From Clostridioides sp. ES-S-0010-02 (GTDB lineage Bacteria > Bacillota > Clostridia > Peptostreptococcales > Peptostreptococcaceae), in NCBI GenBank assembly GCA_020641055.1, contig CP067345.1, positions 2,535,317 through 2,599,316 of the forward strand: 64,000 nt of DNA. The letters run 5' to 3'. The notes under the pieces were generated by a model, which was not told where the DNA came from, searched no databases, and saw only the letters and a list, made by a program, of their open reading frames with translations. Each line of letters starts with the position of its first letter. Position 1 is the stretch's first letter. Shown here in pieces: positions 9,600-18,935 of this stretch. The translations under genes and the position numbers were made by a program.

Positions 9600-9801
9600 A
9601 AAGACCTCTTTTTGATTAAGTAATTACTTAATTAAATTATAGTACTCTTAATTAGATTTTTCAACTATTATTTTGAAATTTTGGAACTTATTATAAATAA
9701 TTCTAATTATTTCTATATATATTTCAATTGCCAATTTAAATCTATCAAAATAAACATACCTATAGATACATCTCTAATGTATCTTGAAGTAAAATAATAA
9801 T

Positions 9802-9861
9802 ATACAAATAAAAAACTGTCTAAAATAATTATATTATTTTAAGACAGTTTTTTATTTGTAT
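9802..9861 (-). terminator. Terminator after trxB
   Basis: A long, nearly perfect inverted repeat (ATACAAATAAAAAACTGTCT... with ...AGACAGTTTTTTATTTGTAT) lies just past the trxB stop. The stem includes the T tracts, giving a U-rich 3' end on either strand. Confidence 0.8.
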
Positions 9862-9887
9862 ATTTAAAAATTTACTTACTAATTATA

Positions 9888-10766
9888 CTAAGCTCTTTTT
9901 AATTTATCTAGATAATAAACAGCATTTAATGCTGCTATTTGACCTTGCCCAGCTGCTTTGATATAAGAATAGGGTTTACCTACACAGTCTCCTGCGGCAA
10001 AACATCCTTCTATATTAGTTTTCATATTATTGTCAACCTTAATATGGATACCATCAATTTCTATTCCAGGAATCAATGTACTTGGAGCTGTGCTATCTTT
10101 TATAACGAATACTCCATCAACTTCAATATGATTTTCTTTAAAAGATATCTTATTTACAAGTTTATCTCCATCTATTTGCACTGGTCTATCATGTATAATC
10201 TCAATAGAATCATCTAAATTATCTGAACTTCTCATAAGGTTTTCTTTTTTATACATAGGTATAAAATAAGTTTTTGAAGTAAGTTCACTTAAGAAATTTG
10301 CCTCTTCTTTAGATTCTTCATTATATCCTATAACTGCTACTTTTTTATTTCTATAAAGTGGTGCATCGCATGTAGCACAATATCCTACTCCTCTTCCTAG
10401 AAATTCTTCTTCACCTTTTATTGGTCTAGTATATTCTACACCAGTTGCAAGGATTACAGTAGTAGCTTCATACATATCATTTCCAGACATTATTGCAAAG
10501 TATTCTCCCATAGCATAAATATTATTTATTCTTTTATTTTCAATTGAAATATCCATGTTATCTATATGGGATTTAAATTTGTCTTTTAATTCATCTCCAC
10601 TTATATCATAAAAACCTAAATAATTATCTATTGAAGGAGCTTTAACAAGCTTATTGCTTAAATTATCATTGCCAAACATAATCATTGTTTTATTTCTTAT
10701 TTTTGCATTTATAGCAGCAGATAATCCTGCTGGACCACTACCTATTATAGCTATGTCATATCTCAT
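9888..10766 (-). CDS. trxB: Thioredoxin reductase (TrxB-like)
   Basis: A two-domain flavoprotein that reduces thioredoxin with NAD(P)H or another donor. It begins with the FAD-binding GSGPAGLSAAI, has the redox pair CATC near residue 130, and ends with the second FAD motif (FAAGDCVG). At 292 residues it is slightly short. The NAD(P)H site is atypical: the usual GGGNSA is replaced by VIGYNEESKEEA, so the electron donor could differ (some clostridial relatives use ferredoxin). GGGTG at 10772-10776 sets the start at MRYD. It lies 15 bases after trxA in one operon. Confidence 0.88.
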   Translation of the reverse strand: MRYDIAIIGSGPAGLSAAINAKIRNKTMIMFGNDNLSNKLVKAPSIDNYLGFYDISGDELKDKFKSHIDNMDISIENKRINNIYAMGEYFAIMSGNDMYEATTVILATGVEYTRPIKGEEEFLGRGVGYCATCDAPLYRNKKVAVIGYNEESKEEANFLSELTSKTYFIPMYKKENLMRSSDNLDDSIEIIHDRPVQIDGDKLVNKISFKENHIEVDGVFVIKDSTAPSTLIPGIEIDGIHIKVDNNMKTNIEGCFAAGDCVGKPYSYIKAAGQGQIAALNAVYYLDKLKRA

Positions 10767-10781
10767 AATATTCACCCATTT

Positions 10782-11099
10782 TTATAAATATGATTTTACT
10801 TTCATCTCAATTTTGTTCTTAGGCATAAATCCAATTAGAGTTTCAACTGGCTCTCCATCTTTAAATATAATCATAGTTGGTACTGTAGATACACTAAATT
10901 GTTGAGCTATTTCTAAGCTTTCATCTATATCAACTTTTACAAATCTAGCTTCGTCTTTCATCTCTTCGCCTAATTCTGCAAATACAGGTCCTAACATATT
11001 ACAAGGTCCACACCAAGTTGCAAAGAAATCTACTACAACTACTCCTTTACTACCTTCAACACTACTTCTAAATTCAGATGTATTTATAATTTTTGCCAT
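10782..11099 (-). CDS. trxA: Thioredoxin
   Basis: A 105-residue thioredoxin with the canonical WCGPC active site at about residues 30-34 and the cis-proline segment STVPTMIIF. It reduces protein disulfides and is recycled by the adjacent reductase. AGGAGG precedes the ATG. It is the first gene of a two-gene trxA-trxB unit, and the 149-base gap before it probably holds its promoter. Confidence 0.96.
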   Translation of the reverse strand: MAKIINTSEFRSSVEGSKGVVVVDFFATWCGPCNMLGPVFAELGEEMKDEARFVKVDIDESLEIAQQFSVSTVPTMIIFKDGEPVETLIGFMPKNKIEMKVKSYL

Positions 11100-11248
11100 T
11101 TTTTTAATCCTCCTAAAAATTTATTATCCTTATAATTATACTATGAAATTTATAAATATAATTTTACTTTTATAAATTCTTTTATATTTTATTTTATACT
11201 ATTAGTATACCCATTCTTTATTTGTAAAAACAGATTTTTATATTTTTA

Positions 11249-12481
11249 TTATTTTAATTTTTTTGGTATTGATATTTCAAATGTAGTTCCAATACCTATA
11301 TCAGAAGTTACATCTATTTCGATAGATAAATTCAAGCTAATCATATGTGCTATTGAAAGACCTATTCCAGAACCTTCTAAATCTTTATTTCTCACATTTT
11401 CACTTCTAAAAAATCTGTCAAATATAAAAGGCATTTCTTCTTTTTTTATACCTATACCAGTATCTCTTATAAGTAATGTTACTTCATCTTCCACATCTTC
11501 TTTTAATTCTAATACTATCTCATCACCTAGTTTAGTATATTTAAAAGCATTATCAATAAAAATTAATATAAGTTGTCTCAATTTATTTTTATCTGTTATT
11601 ATAACTTTATTCTTTAATTCAGAGTTAAATGTAAATTTTTTTTCTTGAAACTCAGCAATATCCACATAATCTTCTGATATTTCTTCTAGTAATTTTTCTA
11701 AATCAATTTCCTCCAAGTTAACTTTAACAATAGAATCTTCCTTAGTAAGAGATAGTAAATCCGTTATCATCTTTTTAAGTCTTCTAGTTTCTTTCATTGC
11801 AGTAGCTATTGTTTCAACTTCATCATTTACTGTATTTTCTGGAGATTTTAACATACTTTCTAATTTTGATGAAACTATTGTTATTGGAGTCCTTAACTCA
11901 TGTGAAGCATCTTGTATAAATTTAGCTTGGTTCCTCCAAGCAGTCTCTATTGGAATTAATGCTTTTCGAGTAAGATATACAGCTACAAAGTATGTTATTA
12001 TAACAGAAATTAGTATTCCAATTATAAGTACAGATGTCAACTGTTTTAAAGAATTCATCTCTGAGTCAATGTTTCTGATTATTTGTATCTGATATCTGCC
12101 CACATCCACATTTAATTCTCTAAATGTATAACCATTTTCTGTATATTTAAAAAATGTATTTTTCTTATCTAGTCTTCTGTCTGGAAGTAATTCATCAAAA
12201 TATTCATTTTGAGTATAGTAACTTATTCTGTCATTCTCATAAACATATACCATATCTTTAGGGTCTTTAAGTCTTATTGGGTTTAAAAATGAGGTTCTCT
12301 TAAATTGAGAAACTATATACTCCAGTTCATCATTGATTTCACTATCAATTCCACTATATGTAAGACCTCTAAAATATGAATATATAAATATAGAAAATAT
12401 TATTAAAAAACTACCCACTACAACAATGTACATTTTTATCAAATGGTTTTTAGTGCTGGTAAATACATTCTTATTTATCAT
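11249..12481 (-). CDS. Sensor histidine kinase
   Basis: A 410-residue membrane-bound sensor. Hydrophobic segments at about 14-35 and 148-170 flank an extracellular domain of roughly 110 residues. The H box is DASHELRTPIT, with the phosphorylated His near residue 193. The N box is around FIDNAFKYT and the G boxes are DTGIGI and GSGIGLSI. It overlaps the response-regulator stop by 11 bases, so the two are translationally coupled. The signal is unknown; a lipoprotein gene upstream in the same operon may be linked to sensing. Confidence 0.94.
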   Translation of the reverse strand: MINKNVFTSTKNHLIKMYIVVVGSFLIIFSIFIYSYFRGLTYSGIDSEINDELEYIVSQFKRTSFLNPIRLKDPKDMVYVYENDRISYYTQNEYFDELLPDRRLDKKNTFFKYTENGYTFRELNVDVGRYQIQIIRNIDSEMNSLKQLTSVLIIGILISVIITYFVAVYLTRKALIPIETAWRNQAKFIQDASHELRTPITIVSSKLESMLKSPENTVNDEVETIATAMKETRRLKKMITDLLSLTKEDSIVKVNLEEIDLEKLLEEISEDYVDIAEFQEKKFTFNSELKNKVIITDKNKLRQLILIFIDNAFKYTKLGDEIVLELKEDVEDEVTLLIRDTGIGIKKEEMPFIFDRFFRSENVRNKDLEGSGIGLSIAHMISLNLSIEIDVTSDIGIGTTFEISIPKKLK

Positions 12482-13142
12482 CGAATATGTATCCTACCTT
12501 ACGCTTAGTTTTAATATATTTATCATATCCATATTTACTTAGTTTTTTTCTCAGATTACTTACATATACCTCTACTATTTCAATAGTTGCATCTGAATCA
12601 ATTCCCCATATTCTATCATAAATCTGTTCTTTTAATAAAATTGAACCTTTATTTAAAACAAAATATTCCAATAAGTTAAACTGTTTATTTTGAAGTTTTA
12701 TTTCTTCTTCTTCAATATACACTCTTTTTTCTAATGTATCTAGATATAAAGATTTAAATTCTAATCCATTTCTTTCTTTTATTTTTCCATTAGTCCTCAA
12801 TATGGCATATACTCTTGCTACTAGTTCCTCCATATAAAAAGGTTTTGTTAAATAATCATTAGCTCCTATAGTAAATGCTTCTACTTTATCATCTAATGCT
12901 TCTTTAGCAGTCAATATAAGTACAGGTGTATCTATATTATTGATTCTCATTTTCTTCAAAATATCAATTCCATTTATATTAGGAAGCATTAAATCTAAAA
13001 TAACTAAATCATATATATTTTGATTTATTAAATATAATGCTTCTTCTCCATCTTCACACTTTTCAGTTTCAAAATGATTACTAAGTTCTTCTACTACACT
13101 TTCTAAAAGCACCCTATTATCTTCAACTATCAAAACCTTCAT
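12471..13142 (-). CDS. OmpR-family response regulator
   Basis: A 223-residue regulator with a receiver domain and a winged-helix DNA-binding domain. The acceptor Asp is in LVILDLMLP (near residue 51) and the conserved Lys is in YLTKPF. The C-terminal domain carries the VYVSNLRKKL recognition region. Its partner kinase follows with an 11-base overlap. It is downstream of a lipoprotein gene by 15 bases. Targets cannot be inferred. Confidence 0.94.
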   Translation of the reverse strand: MKVLIVEDNRVLLESVVEELSNHFETEKCEDGEEALYLINQNIYDLVILDLMLPNINGIDILKKMRINNIDTPVLILTAKEALDDKVEAFTIGANDYLTKPFYMEELVARVYAILRTNGKIKERNGLEFKSLYLDTLEKRVYIEEEEIKLQNKQFNLLEYFVLNKGSILLKEQIYDRIWGIDSDATIEIVEVYVSNLRKKLSKYGYDKYIKTKRKVGYIFDDK

Positions 13143-13157
13143 AAATATCCCCTACCT

Positions 13158-13997
13158 TTACTTGTCTATCTTGACTTTATGAGATTTCAAATCAATATCT
13201 ACATTTGCTTTTTCTTTTATATCATCATAAGTATATCCTACTATTTCAACATTCTTTGCTTTTGTTGAACATGTTATATCTATATCTGTTTCTTCTGAAG
13301 CCTTCAAAACTTTGTATGATGGTACACGACTTACTGTCAAGTATTCCCCATTATCATTAACTTCTGCCGTCTTAAGGATAATATTTCCTAAGTCTTTTGA
13401 TGATGAATTCTTTACTTTTATTTGATATGTAATTCCCTCTTTTGACTCATTTACTTTTTTAAGTTCTGAAGTAGATAATACTTCATACTGACTACTATTT
13501 TCTAGCTTAATTTTATTGTTTCTTATATCAATAGTATTTTCTTTTAAATTAACATATACAATTTTACCCTCTGCTTCATATTCATATGCATAGACTTCTA
13601 CACTTTTGGCAAAAGTTTTATGTCCACATTCTACATAAGCAACTTTCCCAGGCATTAAAGTCATATCTAACAGAGATTTACTATCAGATGAAGTAATTTT
13701 TTTATTATCATCGTATTCATTATATATTAGTTCAACATTCGATATATTAAATGTTGAATTATTTTCTATCTTTGTGGATGTATCTATTTTTCCACCTTCA
13801 TCTACAGTTATAATCTCTGTTGCTCCTATATTCAATACTTTTGCATTGTCCTTATCTATTGTTACTTCATTATTGTCTTCTGCTTGAATCTCAACTGAAT
13901 CAGATTGTTCTTCTTCCCTTTTACATGCAGTCAGTGTAAAAATAAATATTGTTAATATAATCATTAAAAAAATTAATTTTTTTACTATTTTATTCAT
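13158..13997 (-). CDS. Lipoprotein with repeated FxLYD-like segments
   Basis: The N terminus is a lipoprotein signal peptide (hydrophobic run ending LTAC, followed by KREEE), so the mature protein should be tethered outside the membrane. The 279-residue chain contains two related stretches resembling secreted domains with conserved NNST and ISNVELIY-type strands. I start at MNKIV because GAGGTG overlaps an upstream in-frame GTG. It is 15 bases upstream of the two-component genes, so it may present or modulate the signal. No enzymatic motif is visible. Confidence 0.8.
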   Translation of the reverse strand: MNKIVKKLIFLMIILTIFIFTLTACKREEEQSDSVEIQAEDNNEVTIDKDNAKVLNIGATEIITVDEGGKIDTSTKIENNSTFNISNVELIYNEYDDNKKITSSDSKSLLDMTLMPGKVAYVECGHKTFAKSVEVYAYEYEAEGKIVYVNLKENTIDIRNNKIKLENSSQYEVLSTSELKKVNESKEGITYQIKVKNSSSKDLGNIILKTAEVNDNGEYLTVSRVPSYKVLKASEETDIDITCSTKAKNVEIVGYTYDDIKEKANVDIDLKSHKVKIDK

Positions 13998-14022
13998 ATT
14001 AAGCACCTCATATAGTAGTATT

Positions 14023-14661
14023 TTATAGTAGATTTTTATACTTTTTCATAAATTCCTTCAATGCTTGTGTAAGTATTTGGTGTTTTTCAAAATTTGAGTT
14101 GCTACATAATCTTTCAAAGTCACTCCAAGTTTCTTTATCTATACGTACTCTTGTTGTTTTTAATTCACTTAAAGATTCATTATCTATATGTACATCTTTT
14201 TTATTAGATATTTTTTTAGGTTTTATATTATAATCCTTCACTTCTAAATACCAATCATACACTTCACAAAGCTTATCTAAATCTTCTTGAGTTATATTTA
14301 TTTTTCTGTCTTTTTTAGGTTTAATATTTTTTCTTGATTTTATATTTTTTAAATCTGTGTCGTTAAACTCAATTTGTTCAATACTCTTATTTAAAACCTT
14401 TTCATTAGATTTCTTCTTTTTGGTGCTTACCTTTTTTACATTATTAGTGTTATCTTCCTTAGTTTTTTCTTTATCCAAATCTTCTTTATTCTTTAATTCG
14501 TCTTTTAATATGTATTTACCTTTTTCTGACTTATATCCTTTTTTATTTAAAAAAGTTCTTAAAGTACTTTGACTAATTTTTAGATTTTGAGCTATCTCTG
14601 TAAATTTGATTCCTTTACTTTGAAATTCTAAAAATTTATCAATTCTTTCCTCATTATTCAT
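14023..14661 (-). CDS. DNA-binding-type protein with N-terminal HTH and C-terminal ribbon-helix-helix-like segment
   Basis: The first 45 residues look like a resolvase-type HTH (FTEIAQNLKISQSTLRTFL). The middle is a Lys/Asn/Asp-rich low-complexity linker (residues about 50-150). The last 45 residues (TTRVRIDKETWSDFERLC) resemble a ribbon-helix-helix or partner-binding segment. It has 212 residues and I do not recognise the family. It lies between the AlkD-like gene (13 bases) and the lipoprotein gene, in one transcription unit. A regulatory role is inference. Confidence 0.7.
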   Translation of the reverse strand: MNNEERIDKFLEFQSKGIKFTEIAQNLKISQSTLRTFLNKKGYKSEKGKYILKDELKNKEDLDKEKTKEDNTNNVKKVSTKKKKSNEKVLNKSIEQIEFNDTDLKNIKSRKNIKPKKDRKINITQEDLDKLCEVYDWYLEVKDYNIKPKKISNKKDVHIDNESLSELKTTRVRIDKETWSDFERLCSNSNFEKHQILTQALKEFMKKYKNLL

Positions 14662-14674
14662 TAATACTCCTCCG

Positions 14675-15403
14675 TCAATATCTTCTTGTCTTTCTTTTCA
14701 TACTTCTTATTATATTCTTCTTTTCTAAATCTACTCTGTTTGATTCAACTATTTTTTGTAACATTTTATTATAAGTAAAATCATCTAAATTATTATTTTT
14801 TATATAAAGAAGTGTTTCTTCTTCATACTTAACAAAACAAATTGACAATAGCCATGCCATACCCATTTTAACATAATATTCTTCACTTTGTATATTGTTA
14901 CAGTATTCAAAAATATCTTTAATATGTTCATCATCAACATAATATATTAAAAACATAACTAATGCAAATCTAATCTCCCACGGATTTTCTGAACAAACAT
15001 ATTTTTTTAATATATCATACATGTATTCTTTATAATTATTTGTACATTTTAGTCCAGAACAAAATCCATCACAAATTGCCCAATTACTAATTTTAGGTAC
15101 AAATTTTTTTATGTAATATAAAATCTCTTCAAAATTACTATTTATATTGCCAATCACCATACCCTGTAACATAACTTCTTCATAATAAGTATCTTCTGCT
15201 ACTTCTAAAAATTCTTTCCAGTTGCCTTTACTTATTTCTTTTGACAACTTTCTTAAATTAGGAATTCTAATACCTATTATATTTTCTGTTCCTGGTATAA
15301 GTTTCTTATTAAAATCTCTATACTTAACATCTTGCATAGATTTCATATACTCTAAAAATTCGATATATTCCAATTTATCCCATTTTTCCCTACTAAGCAT
15401 CAT
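14675..15403 (-). CDS. DNA alkylation repair protein (AlkD-like)
   Basis: A 242-residue all-helical protein of the AlkD/HEAT-like DNA glycosylase family, which removes bulky or cationic alkylated bases. Typical features are the N-terminal MKSMQDVKYRDFNKKLIPG, the RIPNLRKLSKEI segment, ISNWAICDGFCSGL and the WEIRFALVMFLIYY helix. AAGGAG is 7 bases before the first ATG; a second ATG follows directly. It heads the minus-strand run leading to the two-component system. Confidence 0.88.
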   Translation of the reverse strand: MMLSREKWDKLEYIEFLEYMKSMQDVKYRDFNKKLIPGTENIIGIRIPNLRKLSKEISKGNWKEFLEVAEDTYYEEVMLQGMVIGNINSNFEEILYYIKKFVPKISNWAICDGFCSGLKCTNNYKEYMYDILKKYVCSENPWEIRFALVMFLIYYVDDEHIKDIFEYCNNIQSEEYYVKMGMAWLLSICFVKYEEETLLYIKNNNLDDFTYNKMLQKIVESNRVDLEKKNIIRSMKRKTRRY

Positions 15404-15456
15404 TTATTTACTCCTTAGTTCCTTTTTTCTTATTGTAACATAAAATTATATAAAAA

Positions 15457-15486
15457 AAAGCTTCTACATATCAGAAGCTTTTTCAA
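15457..15486 (-). terminator. Terminator after the queuosine salvage operon
   Basis: The hairpin AAAAGCTTCT / AGAAGCTTTT (7-base loop) lies between the last salvage gene and the start of the AlkD-like gene. On the minus strand the stem ends in a T-rich tract, separating the two units. Confidence 0.8.
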
Positions 15487-15565
15487 AAATGTACTAAATT
15501 TTTCAATTTAAAATTTAAATTAAATTAATCTTTACTACAGCATAATATCTCTTTAGAAAATCTTA

Positions 15566-16255
15566 CTAATCTCCCACACCGAAGTCTGTATTATTGTATA
15601 AAACTTCTATATTTGGATTTTCATTTAAAAATTCATACTTATTAATAAACCATTTAACCAACTCTTCATCTCTTTTTATTTTAGAAGAATTGTTTATAAA
15701 AACATTCACAGTTGCTTTTTCAAAAGTATTTAGAATAATATCCATGTCATTATCTATCATTTCTTTAGTCTGTCCTTTTATTCCAACCATAATACAAGGC
15801 GAATCAAAATATTCTTTTACATCTTCTGGAGTTTTAAATCTTGCATTCTTATTTAAAAAATTATTTCTAAAATCATAATCAAATGTTTCAACCCCAATTT
15901 TAAATATTATAGGAATTTCAAAATAATCTCTCATTTCCTTTAGTCTATTTTTGTAGGACCAATGACTTTCTAAGAATAGTTTTTTTATATTTTTTTCTTT
16001 TATAATCTTCTTTATTCTCTCTAAAGTATCTTTAGGTATTTCAAAACAGCTACCAGAATTTATGACTTCAAGAACTCCATATTTTCCAGTTATATTTTTT
16101 AAAACTTCAAAGTTTACTTTGTTCATTTCTTCTTCCAAATTAGAATTATCATCTATATAATCACAAAAAGAACATCTTCCCCATATACATGGAAAGCTTT
16201 TAAGTAAAACTATTTCTCTTTGATTTTTATTTATTATCTCACTATATCTATCCAT
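15566..16255 (-). CDS. queL: Radical SAM protein, likely queuine lyase QueL
   Basis: A 229-residue protein with an N-terminal CIWGRCSFC cluster (Cys-x4-Cys-x2-Cys), a variant radical SAM iron-sulfur motif. A short TIM-barrel-like body follows, including FKIGVETFDYDFR. In C. difficile such a protein beside a nucleoside hydrolase and an ECF component has been described as a queuine lyase that releases preQ1 from queuine. I assign it by that context plus the cysteine motif. It is 8 bases after qrtT in the operon. It is shorter than most radical SAM enzymes, and the ending GVGD is intact. Confidence 0.82.
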   Translation of the reverse strand: MDRYSEIINKNQREIVLLKSFPCIWGRCSFCDYIDDNSNLEEEMNKVNFEVLKNITGKYGVLEVINSGSCFEIPKDTLERIKKIIKEKNIKKLFLESHWSYKNRLKEMRDYFEIPIIFKIGVETFDYDFRNNFLNKNARFKTPEDVKEYFDSPCIMVGIKGQTKEMIDNDMDIILNTFEKATVNVFINNSSKIKRDEELVKWFINKYEFLNENPNIEVLYNNTDFGVGD

Positions 16256-16263
16256 ATTCTCTC

Positions 16264-16827
16264 CTATCTTTCTCCAGTTAATGATACTTTTAAAGTCTTT
16301 GGAACTGCATTTAATCCCAAATTTACCAAAACAACAGCAATTAATTTATCTGTATAATCTGTGAACACTTGAGTTATAAACACACTAAATACATCTCCAA
16401 GCCCTAGTACTTTTAAAATTTGAACTATATAAGAAGAACCCGATGATGTCACCCCGCCAAACAAAAAAGCTGAAATTACTGAGCTTACTATAGATGTTGG
16501 TATGGCAAACAACAATACTCCTAATGGAGTTTTTAAACCAGTTAAGAATTTCTTTTTAAAAGCAATACCAGCAAGTAATCCTGTTGATATCTGAACTGGT
16601 GCAAAATAAAGAGAATATACATCAAATGTAACTCCACTTATTAAACTTCCAAACACACCTGTAATAACAGCATATTTAGGCCCCAAAAGTGAAGCTATCA
16701 TTATAGTTCCTATTGAATCTAAATATATAGGTAGCCTCAGCCCCATAGCTATAAACGCACCTACTATATTTATAGAAATCCCAAAGGCTATAAGTGTAAT
16801 AGTTTTGACACATATTTTTCTTTTCAC
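16264..16827 (-). CDS. qrtT: ECF-type substrate-binding membrane protein, likely queuosine-family transporter QrtT
   Basis: A 187-residue integral membrane protein with about six helices and the small-residue pattern of ECF transporter S components (ISINIVGAFIAMGLRLPIYLD). It should bind a vitamin-like substrate and use a shared ECF energising module encoded elsewhere. Position between a nucleoside hydrolase and a radical SAM lyase behind a preQ1 riboswitch points to queuosine, queuine or a related deazapurine. The start nearly touches the previous stop (1-base gap). Confidence 0.85.
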   Translation of the reverse strand: MKRKICVKTITLIAFGISINIVGAFIAMGLRLPIYLDSIGTIMIASLLGPKYAVITGVFGSLISGVTFDVYSLYFAPVQISTGLLAGIAFKKKFLTGLKTPLGVLLFAIPTSIVSSVISAFLFGGVTSSGSSYIVQILKVLGLGDVFSVFITQVFTDYTDKLIAVVLVNLGLNAVPKTLKVSLTGER

Positions 16828-16828
16828 A

Positions 16829-17797
16829 CTATATCACTCCTTCCACAGAGTCTATAATGTTTTCATATCCTTTAAAAAGTCTTTTTAAAAACATATACAT
16901 AAATTTCTTTTCATCAACCTCATTTAAAATAATCGCATTAGCATGTTTTTTGTAGAAATTAAATGAGTCTACTATGGATTGACCCATAGCTATTCCATCT
17001 TCCACAATTTCTACATATGATTCAAATCCTTTACATATACTTCTGTCTATAAAATATGCCACTGCTAGAGGGTCATTTATTACACAACCTATTATTCCTT
17101 CTTGCTCCCAATGAAAATCAATATAAAATCTAGTGATTTCAGTTATATATTTTGCCATTTTTTCATCAAGTCTATTTATAAACTCAATAATATTAGGAGT
17201 AAGTACAATTTTTCTAGTTACATCTAAACCTACCATGTGAATTTTTTTAGATAAATTCTTGTAAACATAATCTGCTCCATGTGGGTCTACCCAATAGTTA
17301 AATTCTGCTACTGGAGAACAATTTCCATGAATTTTAAAAGCTCCTCCCATAGATACAAATTCATCAAGATTTTCAAAGGCTTTTTTATCTTTCATAAGTG
17401 CTTTAGCTATGTTTGTAAGTGGTGCAAGTGCTATTATAGATACTTTTTCACAATTATGTAAAGTATTTATTATAAAATCTACTGCTCCATTTTTTGCTTT
17501 AACTTCTGTCACTTTTTGATAAAAATTTTCTCCTATACCATCTTCTCCATGTGTATCTTGAGCTGTTACAAGTGTTCTTTTTAGTGGTGCTTCTTCTCCT
17601 ATATATACTGGAATATTTAGTGAAGAACACATTTGAAGTGTTTTTAGTGCATTTTCTGCACCTACATTTGCTGGTACGTTACCACAACATGTGGTAATTC
17701 CAATTACTTCTAGCTCTGGTGAGTTTAAAGCCAAAAGGATTGCCAAAGAATCATCAATTCCTGGGTCACAATCAATTATTACTTTTCTTTTTTCCAT
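16829..17797 (-). CDS. queK: Nucleoside hydrolase family protein, likely queuosine hydrolase QueK
   Basis: An inosine-uridine-type nucleoside hydrolase of 322 residues. The calcium-binding signature DCDPGIDD is at residues 9-16, and a later NDPLAVAY segment supplies more active-site residues. In the queuosine salvage setting this enzyme is expected to release queuine from the nucleoside or its 5'-phosphate, feeding the lyase. AAGGAGG fixes the start at MEKRK; a longer frame begins 42 bases upstream without a site. It is first in the operon, behind the preQ1-I riboswitch. Confidence 0.86.
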   Translation of the reverse strand: MEKRKVIIDCDPGIDDSLAILLALNSPELEVIGITTCCGNVPANVGAENALKTLQMCSSLNIPVYIGEEAPLKRTLVTAQDTHGEDGIGENFYQKVTEVKAKNGAVDFIINTLHNCEKVSIIALAPLTNIAKALMKDKKAFENLDEFVSMGGAFKIHGNCSPVAEFNYWVDPHGADYVYKNLSKKIHMVGLDVTRKIVLTPNIIEFINRLDEKMAKYITEITRFYIDFHWEQEGIIGCVINDPLAVAYFIDRSICKGFESYVEIVEDGIAMGQSIVDSFNFYKKHANAIILNEVDEKKFMYMFLKRLFKGYENIIDSVEGVI

Positions 17798-17900
17798 ATT
17801 ACTATCCTCCTTGATTTGTGGTCGAGGAGAACTACACATCTTTTTTCCACTTTCAAAAAGGTGTGTCTAAGGGTATTAATTATATACTGCCACTATATAA

Positions 17901-17938
17901 TTCCTTAGTTTTTTATACTTGGAGTTCTCGAACAAGTA
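17901..17938 (-). ncRNA. PreQ1-I riboswitch
   Basis: Read on the minus strand, the leader has a 5-bp stem ACTTG / CAAGT around a TTCGAGAACTC loop. It is followed at once by ATAAAAAACTAAGG, the A-rich tail that docks into the stem in class I preQ1 riboswitches. It lies about 100 bases before the nucleoside hydrolase gene. Downstream are a 9-bp hairpin (AATTATATA / TATATAATT) and a second weaker hairpin (ACACC... GGTGT type) but no clear U run, so the expression platform is uncertain. Confidence 0.88.
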
Positions 17939-18238
17939 CAGATGTTAAGTTTAGTTATGATTTTAAGTCATTTATTATAACCTGTCAATCAACTAAAACC
18001 TTTCAAACACCTGATTTACTAACTACAAAAACACTGTTTGTAGTTTAAAAGAATTTATTATATTTTTATGTGTCTCATTAAAGCATGCTTAAATAATAAA
18101 CAAACTTTAATAAAATGTGGCACGTTTAAACCGATTATTATTATACAACAATATTATAAATATTACAATTAATACCTTTAATTAAATTTACATATAAAAT
18201 TTATACTAAATTTAATTTTTATGTTGCAAATAAGCATC

Positions 18239-18283
18239 AAATGTTATATATTTTTAACAAGAAGTTAAAAATATATAACATTT
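18239..18283. promoter_or_regulatory. Long perfect palindrome upstream of the first DUF3796-HTH pair
   Basis: A 20-bp perfect inverted repeat (18239-18258 with 18264-18283) around the loop AAGAA ends 3 bases before the ribosome-binding site of the DUF3796 gene. A decayed copy with the same AAGAA centre precedes the paralogous pair at 43695-43739. It may be the operator for the HTH protein or an RNA hairpin in the leader. Confidence 0.75.
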
Positions 18284-18302
18284 ACTAAAGGAGTTGTTAA
18301 TA

Positions 18303-18659
18303 ATGAAAAGTTTTAGGGAATTAAATAAACTAGGATTTTTAGGTTTCTTAGGTTTTTTAGGACTAGCTGGAATATATGCTGGTGAAATACGAACTATTAG
18401 TTTTTGTGCATTCTTTGTTTTTTTTAGATACTTTAATATTATGCCAGATGAATTATTTAGAGAAAACCTGAGAAAAGCAGCTGTGCCAGCATTTTTCTTT
18501 ACACTTTCATCGCTATCAGTAGCTATGGTTTTATCCATCATCTCAGATAATATTTCTACTATTGAAAATGGTCTAGGAATAAGTTTTTCTATATCAATGA
18601 TTAGCTTTGTTGCAGTTTTTGCATACTTACAGTATAAAGAAGGAAAAGGACTAGAGTAA
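18303..18659 (+). CDS. DUF3796 family membrane protein (copy 1)
   Basis: A 118-residue protein with about four hydrophobic segments starting with [15 protein letters not shown], and the conserved [16 protein letters not shown] centre. DUF3796 proteins in Firmicutes are commonly paired with a small XRE-type regulator, as here. The function is unknown. AAAGGAG sets the ATG at 18303. Its stop overlaps the start of the HTH gene (TAATG). A close paralogue is at 43762. Confidence 0.82.
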   Translation: MKSFRELNKLGFLGFLGFLGLAGIYAGEIRTISFCAFFVFFRYFNIMPDELFRENLRKAAVPAFFFTLSSLSVAMVLSIISDNISTIENGLGISFSISMISFVAVFAYLQYKEGKGLE

Positions 18660-18862
18660 TGATGATTCGTTCAAGAACTAAAGAATATAGAGCAAAATAT
18701 AATATGAAACAAGATGAACTGGCATCATTAGTAGGAGTAAGAAGAGAAACTATAGGAAATCTTGAAAATGGAAAATATAACCCTTCATTAAAATTAGCAT
18801 TTGACATTGCTAACGTATTCAATGTAAGTATAGAAGAAGTTTTTGAATATATAAAGGATTAG
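18659..18862 (+). CDS. XRE-family small HTH regulator (copy 1)
   Basis: A 67-residue one-domain helix-turn-helix protein ([19 protein letters not shown]) of the YozG-like group. It overlaps the DUF3796 gene by one base, so the two are translationally coupled. By my count it differs from the copy at 44121 at only 6 of 67 residues, and the recognition helix is unchanged. Both may therefore bind the same operator, for which the upstream palindrome is the best candidate. Confidence 0.9.
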   Translation: MMIRSRTKEYRAKYNMKQDELASLVGVRRETIGNLENGKYNPSLKLAFDIANVFNVSIEEVFEYIKD

Positions 18863-18935
18863 TAACTATTCTCTTCTTAAAATTTTTGCTATACTTTTCT
18901 TAAATAGATTAAAACTAATACAATTTGGTGATTAT

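Noticed and set aside
17818-18048. 76-residue plus-strand frame opposite the preQ1 leader
   Set aside because: It is antisense to the riboswitch region, lacks a ribosome-binding site and has no recognisable content.
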